Below, piece after piece: positions 1 to 7,958 of a stretch of 28,045 nt of DNA (position 1 is its first letter; each line of letters opens with the position of its first letter). Source of the stretch: Acidithiobacillus ferruginosus (lineage in GTDB: Bacteria > Pseudomonadota > Gammaproteobacteria > Acidithiobacillales > Acidithiobacillaceae); assembly GCF_018854495.1 (NCBI RefSeq), contig NZ_JABBDR010000044.1, forward strand, positions 1-28,045, written 5' to 3'. The translations under genes were made by a program, and so were the position numbers. The notes beneath the pieces were generated by a model that was not told the DNA's origin, searched no databases, and saw nothing but the letters and a program-made list of their open reading frames with translations.

Positions 1-1186
1 GCGAAGCATGCCACTGCAACTGCACGATCTTGAAGGGATCGGCGCCACAGGCCAGGGCCGCGAGCTGGACGTCGGCGACAATGGGAATGCTGTAGTTCAT
101 GTCGTGCGCCTTGCCGATCCACTGGTTCTTGTCCATGGTGGTGATACAGCCAGTATCAATACCGACCATCACATCGGCGTTGGCTTCTTCCCGGGCGACC
201 TTGATCTTGCGATTCATCGTAAAACTGCGGGTGAACTCGCGCTCGGAGATGATGTGGCGGAACCCGAAGCCGCAGCAGTCATACCAGGTGGAGTAGTCGA
301 TGACCTGGGCACCCAGGGCCTGGGCGACGGAGGTGCCGACGGCGGTGCGGTTGCCGCCCAGCACCGTGTTGTCGTAGACGGCGTCTTCCGCCACCATCTT
401 GTAGTAGTGACAGGCGGCGTGGTTGGTGACCCGGATGTTGCTCATGTCGATGGTCTGCAATTCACTGGCGATGCGGTTGCGCATGACATGCAGCCATTCG
501 CTGTAGTGGACCACTTCCTCGGGAATGACGATCTTGCCGTCCACCAGGCGTCCCAGCTTGCCGAGGATCTTCTTGACCTTCTCCCGCAGTTCGGCGGACT
601 CGATGAGGTATTTGCGGATCTCCTTGTAGTTGCCGAAGGAGGTGCCGCAGTGCACCAGGGGGAAGAAGTGGCCGTTCTCGAAGCCGTGCTGCTTGCCGGA
701 GACGTAGGCCTGATGGAAGTTGCGCAGGAAGACGGCGGCCAGGGATTCCACATTGCCGATGCCGGAGCCGTGGTAGTTCCAGGCGGTACAGGAGGTCTGG
801 TCGGTCTCGTCCAGATAGTCCATGCCGAACTTGTTCATAAACCAGAGGATACTGGTGGGATAGCCGGGGATGTTGCCGCACTGCCCACAACTCTTGTGAT
901 GCCAGAACTGATTCGTAGGAATCCGCTTTTTCCAGCCATACAGAGTATCTACTTCAACGGGCTTGTGCTGGTCGGTAAGGCGGTGGACGATGATTTCGCC
1001 TTCCTTCTCCAGTTCCCACATGTGGTCGCGGATGTCGTCCATCCGCTCGCCCAGGTCCATCGTACGCCGGTCGACATGGCTGCGCACCCAGGCCGTTGCC
1101 GCTTCGGCCTCGTTCGCCGAAAGATTCGTGTCCTGAAAGAAGGCGCCGTGCCCCGCCACGCCTTGCTGCGTGCTGTTGTCGCTCAT
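1..1186 (-). CDS. hdrB: HdrB-like subunit of the sHdr complex (3' end outside the window)
   Basis: This is a heterodisulfide-reductase subunit B homologue. In sulfur oxidisers the cytoplasmic sHdr complex is thought to oxidise protein-bound sulfane sulfur. The first 395 codons are visible and the gene runs off the left edge. The protein has two cysteine-rich CCG-type regions. The first has C100, C103, C133 and C180. The second has C259 (ACHYYK), the C304-C305-G box (YDCCGFGF), C347 (DTGC) and C380. The last element is a lone Cys, not the textbook CxxC of methanogen HdrB. The start is the ATG at 1186 behind a GAGGAG ribosome site that overlaps the hdrC stop, 10 bases away, so hdrC and hdrB are probably translationally coupled. 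A near-duplicate lies in inverted orientation at the right end. The family is clear; the exact partner set downstream is not visible. Confidence 0.93.
   Translation of the reverse strand, partial: MSDNSTQQGVAGHGAFFQDTNLSANEAEAATAWVRSHVDRRTMDLGERMDDIRDHMWELEKEGEIIVHRLTDQHKPVEVDTLYGWKKRIPTNQFWHHKSCGQCGNIPGYPTSILWFMNKFGMDYLDETDQTSCTAWNYHGSGIGNVESLAAVFLRNFHQAYVSGKQHGFENGHFFPLVHCGTSFGNYKEIRKYLIESAELREKVKKILGKLGRLVDGKIVIPEEVVHYSEWLHVMRNRIASELQTIDMSNIRVTNHAACHYYKMVAEDAVYDNTVLGGNRTAVGTSVAQALGAQVIDYSTWYDCCGFGFRHIISEREFTRSFTMNRKIKVAREEANADVMVGIDTGCITTMDKNQWIGKAHDMNYSIPIVADVQLAALACGADPFKIVQLQWHAS
1..1186 (-). repeat. Left arm of the inverted hdrB repeat
   Basis: The whole visible hdrB gene is repeated in inverted orientation at 26854-28045. 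Bases 1-78 match the reverse complement of the last 78 bases of the window exactly, with the first mismatch at position 79. Longer exact tracts lie inside the gene, separated by diverged patches (for example around 895-975). Homology does not extend upstream of the start codons. Confidence 0.95.
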
Positions 1187-1196
1187 GATGGTCTCC

Positions 1197-1883
1197 TCAG
1201 TCCTTATCGTTCTGGCTCTCGAGCCAGTCTTCATAGTCTTCACGTTTCTCGTCAATGAAGTCCTCAATGACGTCGAAAAGGTTTTCATCCATGGTTTCCA
1301 ATGACTTCAGCACACCCGTCATTTCCCAGATGGTGTACATCTCGACGGAGGTTTTTAGCGACACTTCCCACGCCGTTTCCACGGTTTGCAAGGTGCGCAC
1401 CGGAATGGCTTTACGCAGTATGCGCAAGTCACCTTCCACCTTCTGGATATTGGGGCCCCAGTCGGGGAAGTGATCAGGCTGGATCATGTCGGGGGACAAC
1501 TGATTGCCCGTAGTGATCAGCTTGAGCATGACGCGCCCGAAAGGTCGCAGCACATCTTTGGCCGACTGCATGCCATGGCGAATGGACACTTCACGCATGA
1601 TCATGACAAGCCCACCGGGGGAATTCTTGAAAGGACAGCGTGCGGCACAGGTCATACACTGCGCACAGGCCCATATTTTCTCCTGCATCGCATCGTAGAT
1701 CTGCTCGACATTTTCCGTCCACAACAACTGCACAATCTCGCGCGGGCTATAGTCATAGAACTGCGCAGACGGGCAGGTGGCCGTGCAAATGCCACAATTC
1801 AAACATCCATTGAGTTCATGGTCATAACGAAAATCCGCACGGATTTCGTCGAACATCTCCCTCATTTCAGCGTAAGTCGCCAT
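1197..1883 (-). CDS. hdrC: HdrC-like iron-sulfur subunit of the sHdr complex
   Basis: This is a heterodisulfide-reductase subunit C homologue of 228 residues that carries electrons between HdrA-type flavin and HdrB-type subunits. Two classical [4Fe-4S] motifs of the CxxCxxCxxxCP type are visible: C27/C30/C33/C37 and C73/C76/C79/C83. The C-terminal half is helical and acidic, ending in a charged tail. The start is the ATG at 1883 with GAGGAG about 8 bases upstream. The gene sits 63 bases after dsrE and 10 bases before hdrB on the same strand, so it belongs to the rhd-tusA-dsrE-hdrC-hdrB operon. There is no membrane segment, which fits a soluble cytoplasmic complex. The family is secure. The role in sulfur oxidation rather than in methanogen-like heterodisulfide reduction follows from the tusA/dsrE/rhodanese neighbours. 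Confidence 0.95.
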   Translation of the reverse strand: MATYAEMREMFDEIRADFRYDHELNGCLNCGICTATCPSAQFYDYSPREIVQLLWTENVEQIYDAMQEKIWACAQCMTCAARCPFKNSPGGLVMIMREVSIRHGMQSAKDVLRPFGRVMLKLITTGNQLSPDMIQPDHFPDWGPNIQKVEGDLRILRKAIPVRTLQTVETAWEVSLKTSVEMYTIWEMTGVLKSLETMDENLFDVIEDFIDEKREDYEDWLESQNDKD

Positions 1884-1946
1884 TTACTCGCTCCTCGCTA
1901 GCAATAAATACGTCATACCTGTTGACCCGCAGTGCAGCCCGACAGT

Positions 1947-2417
1947 TCACATAAAGAGCGTAATATCAGACTCTCCGGCGAACTCAAAGAACGAGGCAGC
2001 ACCACCGAGTTCAATGCCGTCAATGAAATCCGCGGTATCAAACTCGAAAAGATCAACGGTCATCTGGCAGGCGATCATCCGCACTTCCGCTTCAACGCAG
2101 AGCTCACGAAGCTCTTCCAGACTGGCTACACCCTTTGCCTTCATTTTGCTCTTCATCATGGAGGTAGCCATCCCTTCCATGCCAGGGAGCACCATCATCA
2201 GTGTCGGCATAGGTATCGGCATGGGCATTGCGGGATTCCCGAGCGGACTCACGCGCAGATGGCTCAAATCCTTCTTCAACAACTGCAGGCCGTAGAAGGT
2301 GAAAAATATTTCAACCCCATAGCCGAGCGCCGCTGCGGTAGATGCCAGAATGAAGGGCGGATAACCCCAATCCAGCGTGCCCTTCGTAGCGATAATTGCC
2401 AACTTTTTCTCGTCCAT
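1947..2417 (-). CDS. dsrE: DsrE-family sulfur carrier/transferase (DrsE_2 / DsrE3A type)
   Basis: This is a 156-residue DsrE/DsrF-like protein of the DrsE_2 type. In sHdr clusters these proteins pass sulfane sulfur between rhodanese, TusA and the Hdr complex. The N-terminus (KKLAIIATKGTLDWGYPP) matches the family. Two cysteines, C107 and C117 (MIACQM), are the candidate sulfur carriers. The middle (about residues 63-94) is strikingly rich in Met and Pro. The start is ATG 2417. The upstream ribosome site is only a G-run (GGGGG) about 9 bases away, weaker than those of tusA and hdrC. The gene lies 43 bases after tusA, in a gap that holds a stem-loop, and 63 bases before hdrC. The choice of DsrE3A over other DsrE subtypes rests on the operon context and is less certain than the family. 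Confidence 0.88.
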   Translation of the reverse strand: MDEKKLAIIATKGTLDWGYPPFILASTAAALGYGVEIFFTFYGLQLLKKDLSHLRVSPLGNPAMPMPIPMPTLMMVLPGMEGMATSMMKSKMKAKGVASLEELRELCVEAEVRMIACQMTVDLFEFDTADFIDGIELGGAASFFEFAGESDITLFM

Positions 2418-2432
2418 TATTTAATACCCCCG

Positions 2433-2451
2433 GTCGGGCTTGCGGCCCGGC
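2433..2451 (-). other. Intercistronic stem-loop between tusA and dsrE
   Basis: The arms GTCGGGC (2433-2439) and GCCCGGC (2445-2451) pair over 7 bases with one G-U when read on the plus strand, and also on the minus-strand transcript, around a 5-base loop. There is no U-tract, so it is not a convincing terminator. It could act as an mRNA-processing or stability element that sets the tusA:dsrE ratio (inference). Confidence 0.45.
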
Positions 2452-2460
2452 TCTGATAAA

Positions 2461-2691
2461 TTAAGCCTTCTGGATGAAGAAGATGAACTCGCCAGCAGCT
2501 TCCGCCTGTTCCAACAGGGGATTCTTGGTCTGCTTGGCAAACGCTTCGAAATCCTTCACCGCGCCAGGGTCGGTGGCGACGACCTTCAGGACCTGACCAG
2601 AGGTCAACTCCCCAAGCGCCTTCTTGGTGCGGAGAATCGGCAGCGGGCAATTCAGTCCGCGCGCGTCGAGTACTTTGTCTTCTTGTACCAT
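2461..2691 (-). CDS. tusA: TusA-family sulfur carrier protein
   Basis: This is a 76-residue TusA/SirA-fold protein. TusA carries a persulfide on a conserved cysteine and hands sulfur to partner proteins. In sHdr operons it works with rhodanese and DsrE to feed the oxidising complex. The family signature CPLP is present with the acceptor at C15 (GLNCPLPILRTKKAL), and the length is typical. The start ATG 2691 has a strong GAGGAGG site 7 bases upstream. It lies 104 bases downstream of the rhodanese gene, after an unusually AT-rich spacer (about 2700-2795), and 43 bases before dsrE. The spacer might hold an internal promoter, but I found no convincing hexamer pair. Neighbours favour a role in dissimilatory sulfur oxidation over tRNA thiolation. 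Confidence 0.95.
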   Translation of the reverse strand: MVQEDKVLDARGLNCPLPILRTKKALGELTSGQVLKVVATDPGAVKDFEAFAKQTKNPLLEQAEAAGEFIFFIQKA

Positions 2692-2795
2692 GGGTTAACC
2701 TCCTCGGTTATGATGTCTAAAAAACCACCTGCAAGACTCTATCAGGAAAACTATGAACAGCAAGGCAAATATTTTGATTTGATGATTAAGCACCC

Positions 2796-3143
2796 CTATT
2801 TTAGAATATCCTTATCAACCGGACAACTGACCAAGGGGAACCCCCGGTTGACCCAGGCGGAGATTCCGCCGCGCAAATTAAGCACTTGGCCGAAGCCTTG
2901 GGACGCCGCGAAAGCCGCTGCCTGCGCCGAACGCCCGCCGCTCAGGCAGTAAAAAACGAGCCGTTGCGATTTATCCATCTGCTGCACGGACATGGGAAGC
3001 AGGTGCAGCGGCAGGTGTCTGGCACCATCGATGACGCCCCGCGCCACTTCGCCGGGCGAGCGCACGTCAATCAGCGTAAACGCCCCCCCCTCTTCTCGTA
3101 AGGCTTTGAGCTGATCTGCGGTGATTTCCTGAAATCCGTACAT
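2796..3143 (-). CDS. rhd: Single-domain rhodanese (thiosulfate sulfurtransferase-like)
   Basis: This is a 115-residue rhodanese-fold sulfurtransferase of the GlpE/PspE size class. Rhodaneses move sulfane sulfur through a cysteine persulfide. The catalytic loop is C66-LSGGRS, with the helix that follows reading AQAAAFAAS. The upstream DVRSPGEVARGVIDGARHLP stretch is the usual substrate-side signature. A second cysteine is at C107 near the C-terminus. There is no signal peptide, so it is cytoplasmic. It is the first gene of the tusA-dsrE-hdrC-hdrB series and probably primes TusA with sulfur (family knowledge plus context). The ribosome site before ATG 3143 is weak (GAGTGG). It begins 60 bases after the moaA stop, and a possible -10 element lies in that gap. 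Confidence 0.92.
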   Translation of the reverse strand: MYGFQEITADQLKALREEGGAFTLIDVRSPGEVARGVIDGARHLPLHLLPMSVQQMDKSQRLVFYCLSGGRSAQAAAFAASQGFGQVLNLRGGISAWVNRGFPLVSCPVDKDILK

Positions 3144-3179
3144 GTGCCACTCGCTTGCATGAAAGAAAATTGACCGGGG

Positions 3180-3207
3180 ATTCTACACGAAACGCCCTGC
3201 AGGCTAA
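3180..3207 (-). promoter_or_regulatory. Possible promoter for the rhd-tusA-dsrE-hdrCB operon
   Basis: On the minus strand a TAGAAT (3180-3185, five of six to the sigma70 -10) lies 16 bases from a poor -35, TTAGCC (3202-3207), which overlaps the last moaA codons. It would give a leader of about 30 bases before rhd. Only the -10 is good; read-through from moaA is an alternative. Confidence 0.3.
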
Positions 3208-4232
3208 CCCCCAAGCCGCATCATGAACACTCTGGCGGAACGGTTGGGGTCATTTACAAAGTGATGGTGCTCCGGTTTGTCGCGCCAGATCCCTTGGGTA
3301 ATGGCCTCCGCGATCTGTCCGTCACTGGCTGCTCCGCGTATGAGGGGCAAAAGTTCCAGCCCTCCATCCTGCCCCAGACAATACACCAGACGCCCCGTTG
3401 CAGTGAGGCGTACACGGTTGCAGGTTGCGCAAAAATCGTCGCTGATGGGCGTAATGAAGCCCACCTGGGAGCGCGCCGCGGGGAGCTGATAGAGGCGCGC
3501 CGGACCATTATCTGCGGGTCGGATCACGGGTTGCAACGGGCCGAAGTGCTGCTCGATCACCTGCTGCGCCTCGGCAGCGCTCAAGAATTGCGTCTCCCGG
3601 GCATCCGCCCCCGCTTCACCGAGCGGCATGGCCTCGATGAAGCGGATATCGACGCCACGCTGTATCGCATATTCCAGCAGCGCTGGCAGGCTATCCCCAT
3701 TATCCTGGCGCAGCAGAACGACGTTGAGTTTTATCCGGGGAATCCTTGCCCGTATCGCCGCATCGATTCCTTCCAGTACACGACGCAGGTCACCACCACG
3801 GGTCACCCGTGCGAAAACCTCGGGGTCCAGACTGTCGAGGCTGACATTCAGGTTGTTGACGCCCATCTGTTTCAGAGCGTCGGCGCGCCGCCCCAGCAGC
3901 GTTCCATTAGTGCTGATGCTGATCTTGCCTACACCATGACGTCGCGCGAAGCCGACGAAAGACAGAATCTGTGGATGAAGGAGCGGCTCGCCACCCGTAA
4001 AACGTATATGGCGGACGCCGAGTCCGCTGAAAATGCGAATCAGGCGGTCATATTCTTCCGCCTGTAGATGGTCTTTCCGCACGAAGAAGGGGGTCCCCTC
4101 CTCGGGAGAACAGTAGCTACACCGGAAATTGCAGTGCTCCGTCACCGAAATGCGCAGATAGGTAACGCGCCGACCGAACTGGTCTGCCAACGCAGTCCCC
4201 TGCGCCGGTTCTGCAACTAATCCCTGCGGCAT
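3204..4232 (-). CDS. moaA: GTP 3',8-cyclase MoaA
   Basis: This is the radical-SAM enzyme for the first step of molybdenum cofactor synthesis; it converts GTP to 3',8-cyclo-7,8-dihydro-GTP. The SAM-binding CxxxCxxC cluster is C34/C38/C41 (CNFRCSYC), followed by the FTGGEPLLHP glycine-rich strand. The second cluster that binds substrate has C268, C271 and C285. The protein ends in the Gly-Gly tail needed for activity in this family, and 342 residues is normal length. Start ATG 4232 has a GGGAG site upstream. MoaC, the partner that finishes cyclic pyranopterin synthesis, is at 4812-5321 on the same strand, but the orphan gene on the other strand separates them. A hairpin or dyad lies in the moaA leader. 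Confidence 0.96.
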   Translation of the reverse strand: MPQGLVAEPAQGTALADQFGRRVTYLRISVTEHCNFRCSYCSPEEGTPFFVRKDHLQAEEYDRLIRIFSGLGVRHIRFTGGEPLLHPQILSFVGFARRHGVGKISISTNGTLLGRRADALKQMGVNNLNVSLDSLDPEVFARVTRGGDLRRVLEGIDAAIRARIPRIKLNVVLLRQDNGDSLPALLEYAIQRGVDIRFIEAMPLGEAGADARETQFLSAAEAQQVIEQHFGPLQPVIRPADNGPARLYQLPAARSQVGFITPISDDFCATCNRVRLTATGRLVYCLGQDGGLELLPLIRGAASDGQIAEAITQGIWRDKPEHHHFVNDPNRSARVFMMRLGG

Positions 4233-4260
4233 GCCGTCTGCTCCCTGGGAACCTTACCCT

Positions 4261-4285
4261 AAGGAGGTCATACTAGACCTCTTTT
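4261..4285. promoter_or_regulatory. Dyad/hairpin in the moaA leader
   Basis: AAGGAGGTC (4261-4269) pairs with GACCTCTTT (4276-4284) around a 6-base spacer, with one G-T. The core GAGGTC-N6-GACCTC is a perfect inverted repeat. It lies 29-52 bases upstream of the moaA start on the minus strand and could be an operator or a leader hairpin. The T-run on the plus strand has no obvious upstream plus-strand gene to terminate. Confidence 0.4.
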
Positions 4286-4373
4286 AAGACTGTGTTCAAC
4301 TCTGCCGACACCCATGACAGAGACAAATGATATGCTGCGCTGCGCCAACCCTGGGACGGCCGTTACAGAACGA

Positions 4374-4397
4374 CCGGGAAGGTATGCCCGGATTTTT
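4374..4397 (+). terminator. Terminator-like hairpin upstream of the 4503 gene
   Basis: CCGGG (4374-4378) and CCCGG (4387-4391) form a 5-bp GC stem with an 8-base loop, followed directly by ATTTTT. The stem is short. It lies about 105 bases before the 4503 start, with no gene on that strand upstream in the gap, so if real it would act as an attenuator or insulator. Confidence 0.3.
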
Positions 4398-4502
4398 GGC
4401 AACGCAAGTCAACGTTTTTAATTTTGCAATAAGTAGTGTTTATTTGCTTTGTACCCGGCGCGGTGATTAGTTTAGGGGCGCACAAGCCAAGGAGATCCAT
4501 AC

Positions 4503-4808
4503 ATGATTCGCAATGATTTCAAAGAACATTCGCGCATTACCGTCACCTGGAAGGACAAGGACGGCAAGCTGCGGCCTGGCAACTTCTATGTCTATGCCCT
4601 TCTCAAGGACGCCATGATCGTACGCGCCACCGACAAGGACGGCCTGCTGCGCAAACTCCCTTTCAGCGATGTACTGCGCGTGGTGAAGTTTCAGGATGTG
4701 GCACCACAGGACCGGTACATGATCCCCGAAGACATCCTGAAAGAAGCGAGCTGGAAGGACCGGGATGTAATGATGCGCTACAGCTCCTCGCCACACCGCG
4801 GCAAGTAG
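4503..4808 (+). CDS. Small conserved-looking protein of unknown function
   Basis: This is a 101-residue soluble, charged protein that I do not recognise. It starts at ATG 4503 with an AAGGAG site at ideal spacing, and codon use resembles its neighbours, so I treat it as a real gene. The N-terminal half (residues 9-50) alternates charged and hydrophobic residues (ITVTWKDKDGK..., FYVYALLKDAMIVRATDKDG) and looks like a small beta-barrel (inference from pattern only). It has no cysteine, signal peptide or membrane segment. It sits alone between divergent moaA and convergent moaC; its stop is only 3 bases from the moaC stop. The 270-base upstream gap carries hairpins. No function is proposed. Confidence 0.75.
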   Translation: MIRNDFKEHSRITVTWKDKDGKLRPGNFYVYALLKDAMIVRATDKDGLLRKLPFSDVLRVVKFQDVAPQDRYMIPEDILKEASWKDRDVMMRYSSSPHRGK

Positions 4809-4811
4809 ATA

Positions 4812-5321
4812 TCAGCGGACTGGCGGGCAGGACGCAGGGATTCTCTCCCAGACACCCGTCTTGCCGCCCTCTTTCCGTAAGAGACCGATATTTTGCAGCA
4901 GCATCCCGCGATCAATGGCCTTGCACATATCATAAATAGTGAGCAATCCCACGGAAACTGCCGTGAGCGCCTCCATTTCGATGCCCGTCTGGCCGACACA
5001 GCGCACTTCTGCGCGGCAGACAATCCGCGCGGGATCGTAAGCAGGGGTTAATTCGACTTCGACAGCGGTGAGGAGCAAGGGGTGTGCCAGAGGAATCAAC
5101 TCCCAGGTCCTTTTGGTGGCCTGTATGGCCGCGATGCGTGCGACTCCCAGGACGTCGCCCTTCCCCATTCGTCCAGAGGCAATGCGTTCCAGGGTGGAAT
5201 CCGCCATCAAAATTTCGCCTGCCGCCAGCGCAACCCTGGTCGTCACTGCCTTGGTACCGACATCGACCATGTGCGCATCGCCTTGCTCATTGAAATGATT
5301 GACGGTATCTGGATTTAACAT
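4812..5321 (-). CDS. moaC: Cyclic pyranopterin monophosphate synthase MoaC
   Basis: MoaC converts the MoaA product 3',8-cyclo-dihydro-GTP into cyclic pyranopterin monophosphate, the precursor of molybdopterin. The family blocks are clear: AHMVDVG near residue 17, MGKGDV with K54, IPLAHPLLL around 76-84, and [21 protein letters not shown] with the catalytic D131 and K134. I chose ATG 5321 (169 residues) because an AAGGAGT site precedes it and the encoded N-terminus aligns with the family; an open extension to 5438 has no family match. It converges on the 4503 gene with 3 bases between stop codons. The 257-base gap to divergent mreB must contain both promoters. Confidence 0.95.
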   Translation of the reverse strand: MLNPDTVNHFNEQGDAHMVDVGTKAVTTRVALAAGEILMADSTLERIASGRMGKGDVLGVARIAAIQATKRTWELIPLAHPLLLTAVEVELTPAYDPARIVCRAEVRCVGQTGIEMEALTAVSVGLLTIYDMCKAIDRGMLLQNIGLLRKEGGKTGVWERIPASCPPVR

Positions 5322-5344
5322 GAATGGGGGACTCCTTTTCGTAA

Positions 5345-6622
<1,278 letters not shown>

Positions 6623-6645
6623 GCCTTCGGCTGCCACGAGCTACT

Positions 6646-7485
6646 ATGCCTGCATTGTTTTTCCCCCGCCGCTACCCGCCGCTCCTTCGCGTAGCGGTGC
6701 TGATTTTGTTGACTGTATTCGTCTCGGTATCCAGCGAAAAACACCCCAACATAGGAAACGTTTCTTTGACCATAGCTTATCCTGTGCAGTGGATCAGCAT
6801 GCAGGGGGCACGTCTCTGGCGGCAGACCGACCACTACCTGCAAAGCCGTGCTGCGCTGGAATCCGAGAACGTCAGGCTACGCGCCGAACTCGTCCGTGCG
6901 CAGCCCAAGCTGTTGGAAGCAGATATTCTGCGTGACGAAAACCGTCAACTTCTCGCATTGCTCGACAGCATCCCCCACCCGCCCGGGAAAGTGGCCGTAG
7001 CGCAGATTATCGCCCAAAACTTTGCACCAGGCAGCCAGTTGTTGGTCGCCAACCTGGGGACGCGTGCGGGGGTCTTTGTCGGGCAACCGGTCCTCGCTGC
7101 CGGCGGAGTGGCGGGCCAGGTGGTCCGCGTTTCCCCCGAGAGCTGCCAGGTGGCGCTGCTATCCGACCTGGACAGCAGCATCCCTGTAAAGCCCGCAGGC
7201 TCGGACACACCATTGCTGGTGGATGGCACGGGGAACCTGGACAGTCTTACGGTGCCCTTTCAACCCCGCAACACCCCCCTGAAGGTCGGCGACAAGCTCG
7301 TCACCTCGGGTCTGGGTGGGCGTTACCCGGCGGGGCTGAATGTCGGTACGATTTCCGCAGTCATCCACAATGGTGACCAACCCTTTGCACGGATTGCGGT
7401 ACGACCGGCCGTTCACCTGGGGCGATTGGGCACTGTGCTCATGCTCTGGGATAGCCCAGCCTCGCAGCCCGCAGCAGCGCCATGA
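6646..7485 (+). CDS. mreC: Rod-shape determining protein MreC
   Basis: MreC is the periplasmic scaffold of the elongasome that activates PBP2/RodA. The 279-residue protein has a short cytoplasmic N-terminus, one membrane segment at about residues 13-30, a coiled-coil stretch at about 63-107 (SRAALESENVRLRAELVRAQ), and the twin beta-barrel core with the TSGLGGRYPAGLNVG signature late in the chain. It ends in a short Pro/Ala tail. It starts 23 bases after mreB, and its stop overlaps the mreD start in an ATGA, indicating coupled translation. The family is clear. Confidence 0.94.
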   Translation: MPALFFPRRYPPLLRVAVLILLTVFVSVSSEKHPNIGNVSLTIAYPVQWISMQGARLWRQTDHYLQSRAALESENVRLRAELVRAQPKLLEADILRDENRQLLALLDSIPHPPGKVAVAQIIAQNFAPGSQLLVANLGTRAGVFVGQPVLAAGGVAGQVVRVSPESCQVALLSDLDSSIPVKPAGSDTPLLVDGTGNLDSLTVPFQPRNTPLKVGDKLVTSGLGGRYPAGLNVGTISAVIHNGDQPFARIAVRPAVHLGRLGTVLMLWDSPASQPAAAP

Positions 7486-7958
7486 TCGTCGTCGTGGTCG
7501 TTCTCGGTTTTTTCTTCGCGCTCACGGCGGAAGCCATTCCCTGCGGTCCGTTTTACGCATTGCTCCACCCGGATTTTGTCGCCCTGCTACTGCTCTATTG
7601 GGCCATCAGCAGTGCTTCCGAACTGAGCTTTACCGTGGTCTGGCTGATCGGGCTGCTTCAGGATATGGTACTTGGCGATGTGCTGGGAGCCCAGGCTATC
7701 GCCGGGGTCGTCATGATTTATCTGCTCTACACCGGCATTGCCAGGGTTCGCAGTCTGGCGTCCTGGGAGCAACTCTTCTTCATATTCGTGTTACTGCTGG
7801 CCCACCGGTTGCTGGTCTGGTTGTGGCAGGTCTGGGCAGGCACCGTCACATGGCATTTTTCGCTGCTTTTAGGGCCCCTGATCGGCGCCCTGCTGTGGCC
7901 GCTTTTCACGTTGACGCTCGATTATCTGCGTCACGCATTGCGCCTGAACCATACATGA
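7482..7958 (+). CDS. mreD: Rod-shape determining protein MreD
   Basis: MreD is a small polytopic membrane protein of the elongasome. The 158 residues are almost entirely hydrophobic, with about five membrane segments, and contain the family stretch VVWLIGLLQDMVLGDVLGAQA. It overlaps mreC by 4 bases at its start and mrdA by 4 bases at its end (ATGA both times), so the three are co-translated. Primary sequence is poorly conserved in this family; the call rests on hydrophobicity, length, that motif and position. Confidence 0.9.
   Translation: MIVVVVVLGFFFALTAEAIPCGPFYALLHPDFVALLLLYWAISSASELSFTVVWLIGLLQDMVLGDVLGAQAIAGVVMIYLLYTGIARVRSLASWEQLFFIFVLLLAHRLLVWLWQVWAGTVTWHFSLLLGPLIGALLWPLFTLTLDYLRHALRLNHT

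Larger units (their letters stand above)
4233..4502. other. Divergent intergenic region between moaA and the 4503 gene
   Basis: This 270-base gap separates two divergently transcribed genes and should hold both promoters. It contains a 9-bp dyad at 4261-4284, a terminator-like hairpin with a T-run at 4374-4397, and an AT-rich stretch (about 4410-4452) just upstream of the 4503 gene that is the most likely promoter zone for it. I could not fix a clear hexamer pair or match a known riboswitch. Confidence 0.5.

Noticed and set aside
8..1258. Long open frame on the plus strand opposite the left hdrB (416 codons), with a matching one on the minus strand at 26758-28038
   Set aside because: Both are exact antisense shadows of hdrB produced by its codon bias; they have no ribosome site or family signature, and they occur in both copies only because the genes are duplicates.
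2440..2952. 170-codon plus-strand frame across tusA and rhd
   Set aside because: Shadow frame opposite two well-supported genes.
3261..4067. 268-codon open frame antisense to moaA
   Set aside because: It is a shadow frame; moaA on the other strand has all catalytic residues.
4350..4375. Two ACGR-like loops reminiscent of a guanidine-II (mini-ykkC) riboswitch upstream of the 4503 gene
   Set aside because: The first (GG-ACGG-CC) can pair but the second (GA-ACGA-CC) has no complementary flanks, so the required tandem hairpins are not present.
7340..7954. Upstream extension of the mrdA reading frame
   Set aside because: It lies inside mreC and mreD, has no homology-like pattern, and ATG 7955 with ATGA coupling gives the normal PBP2 N-terminus.
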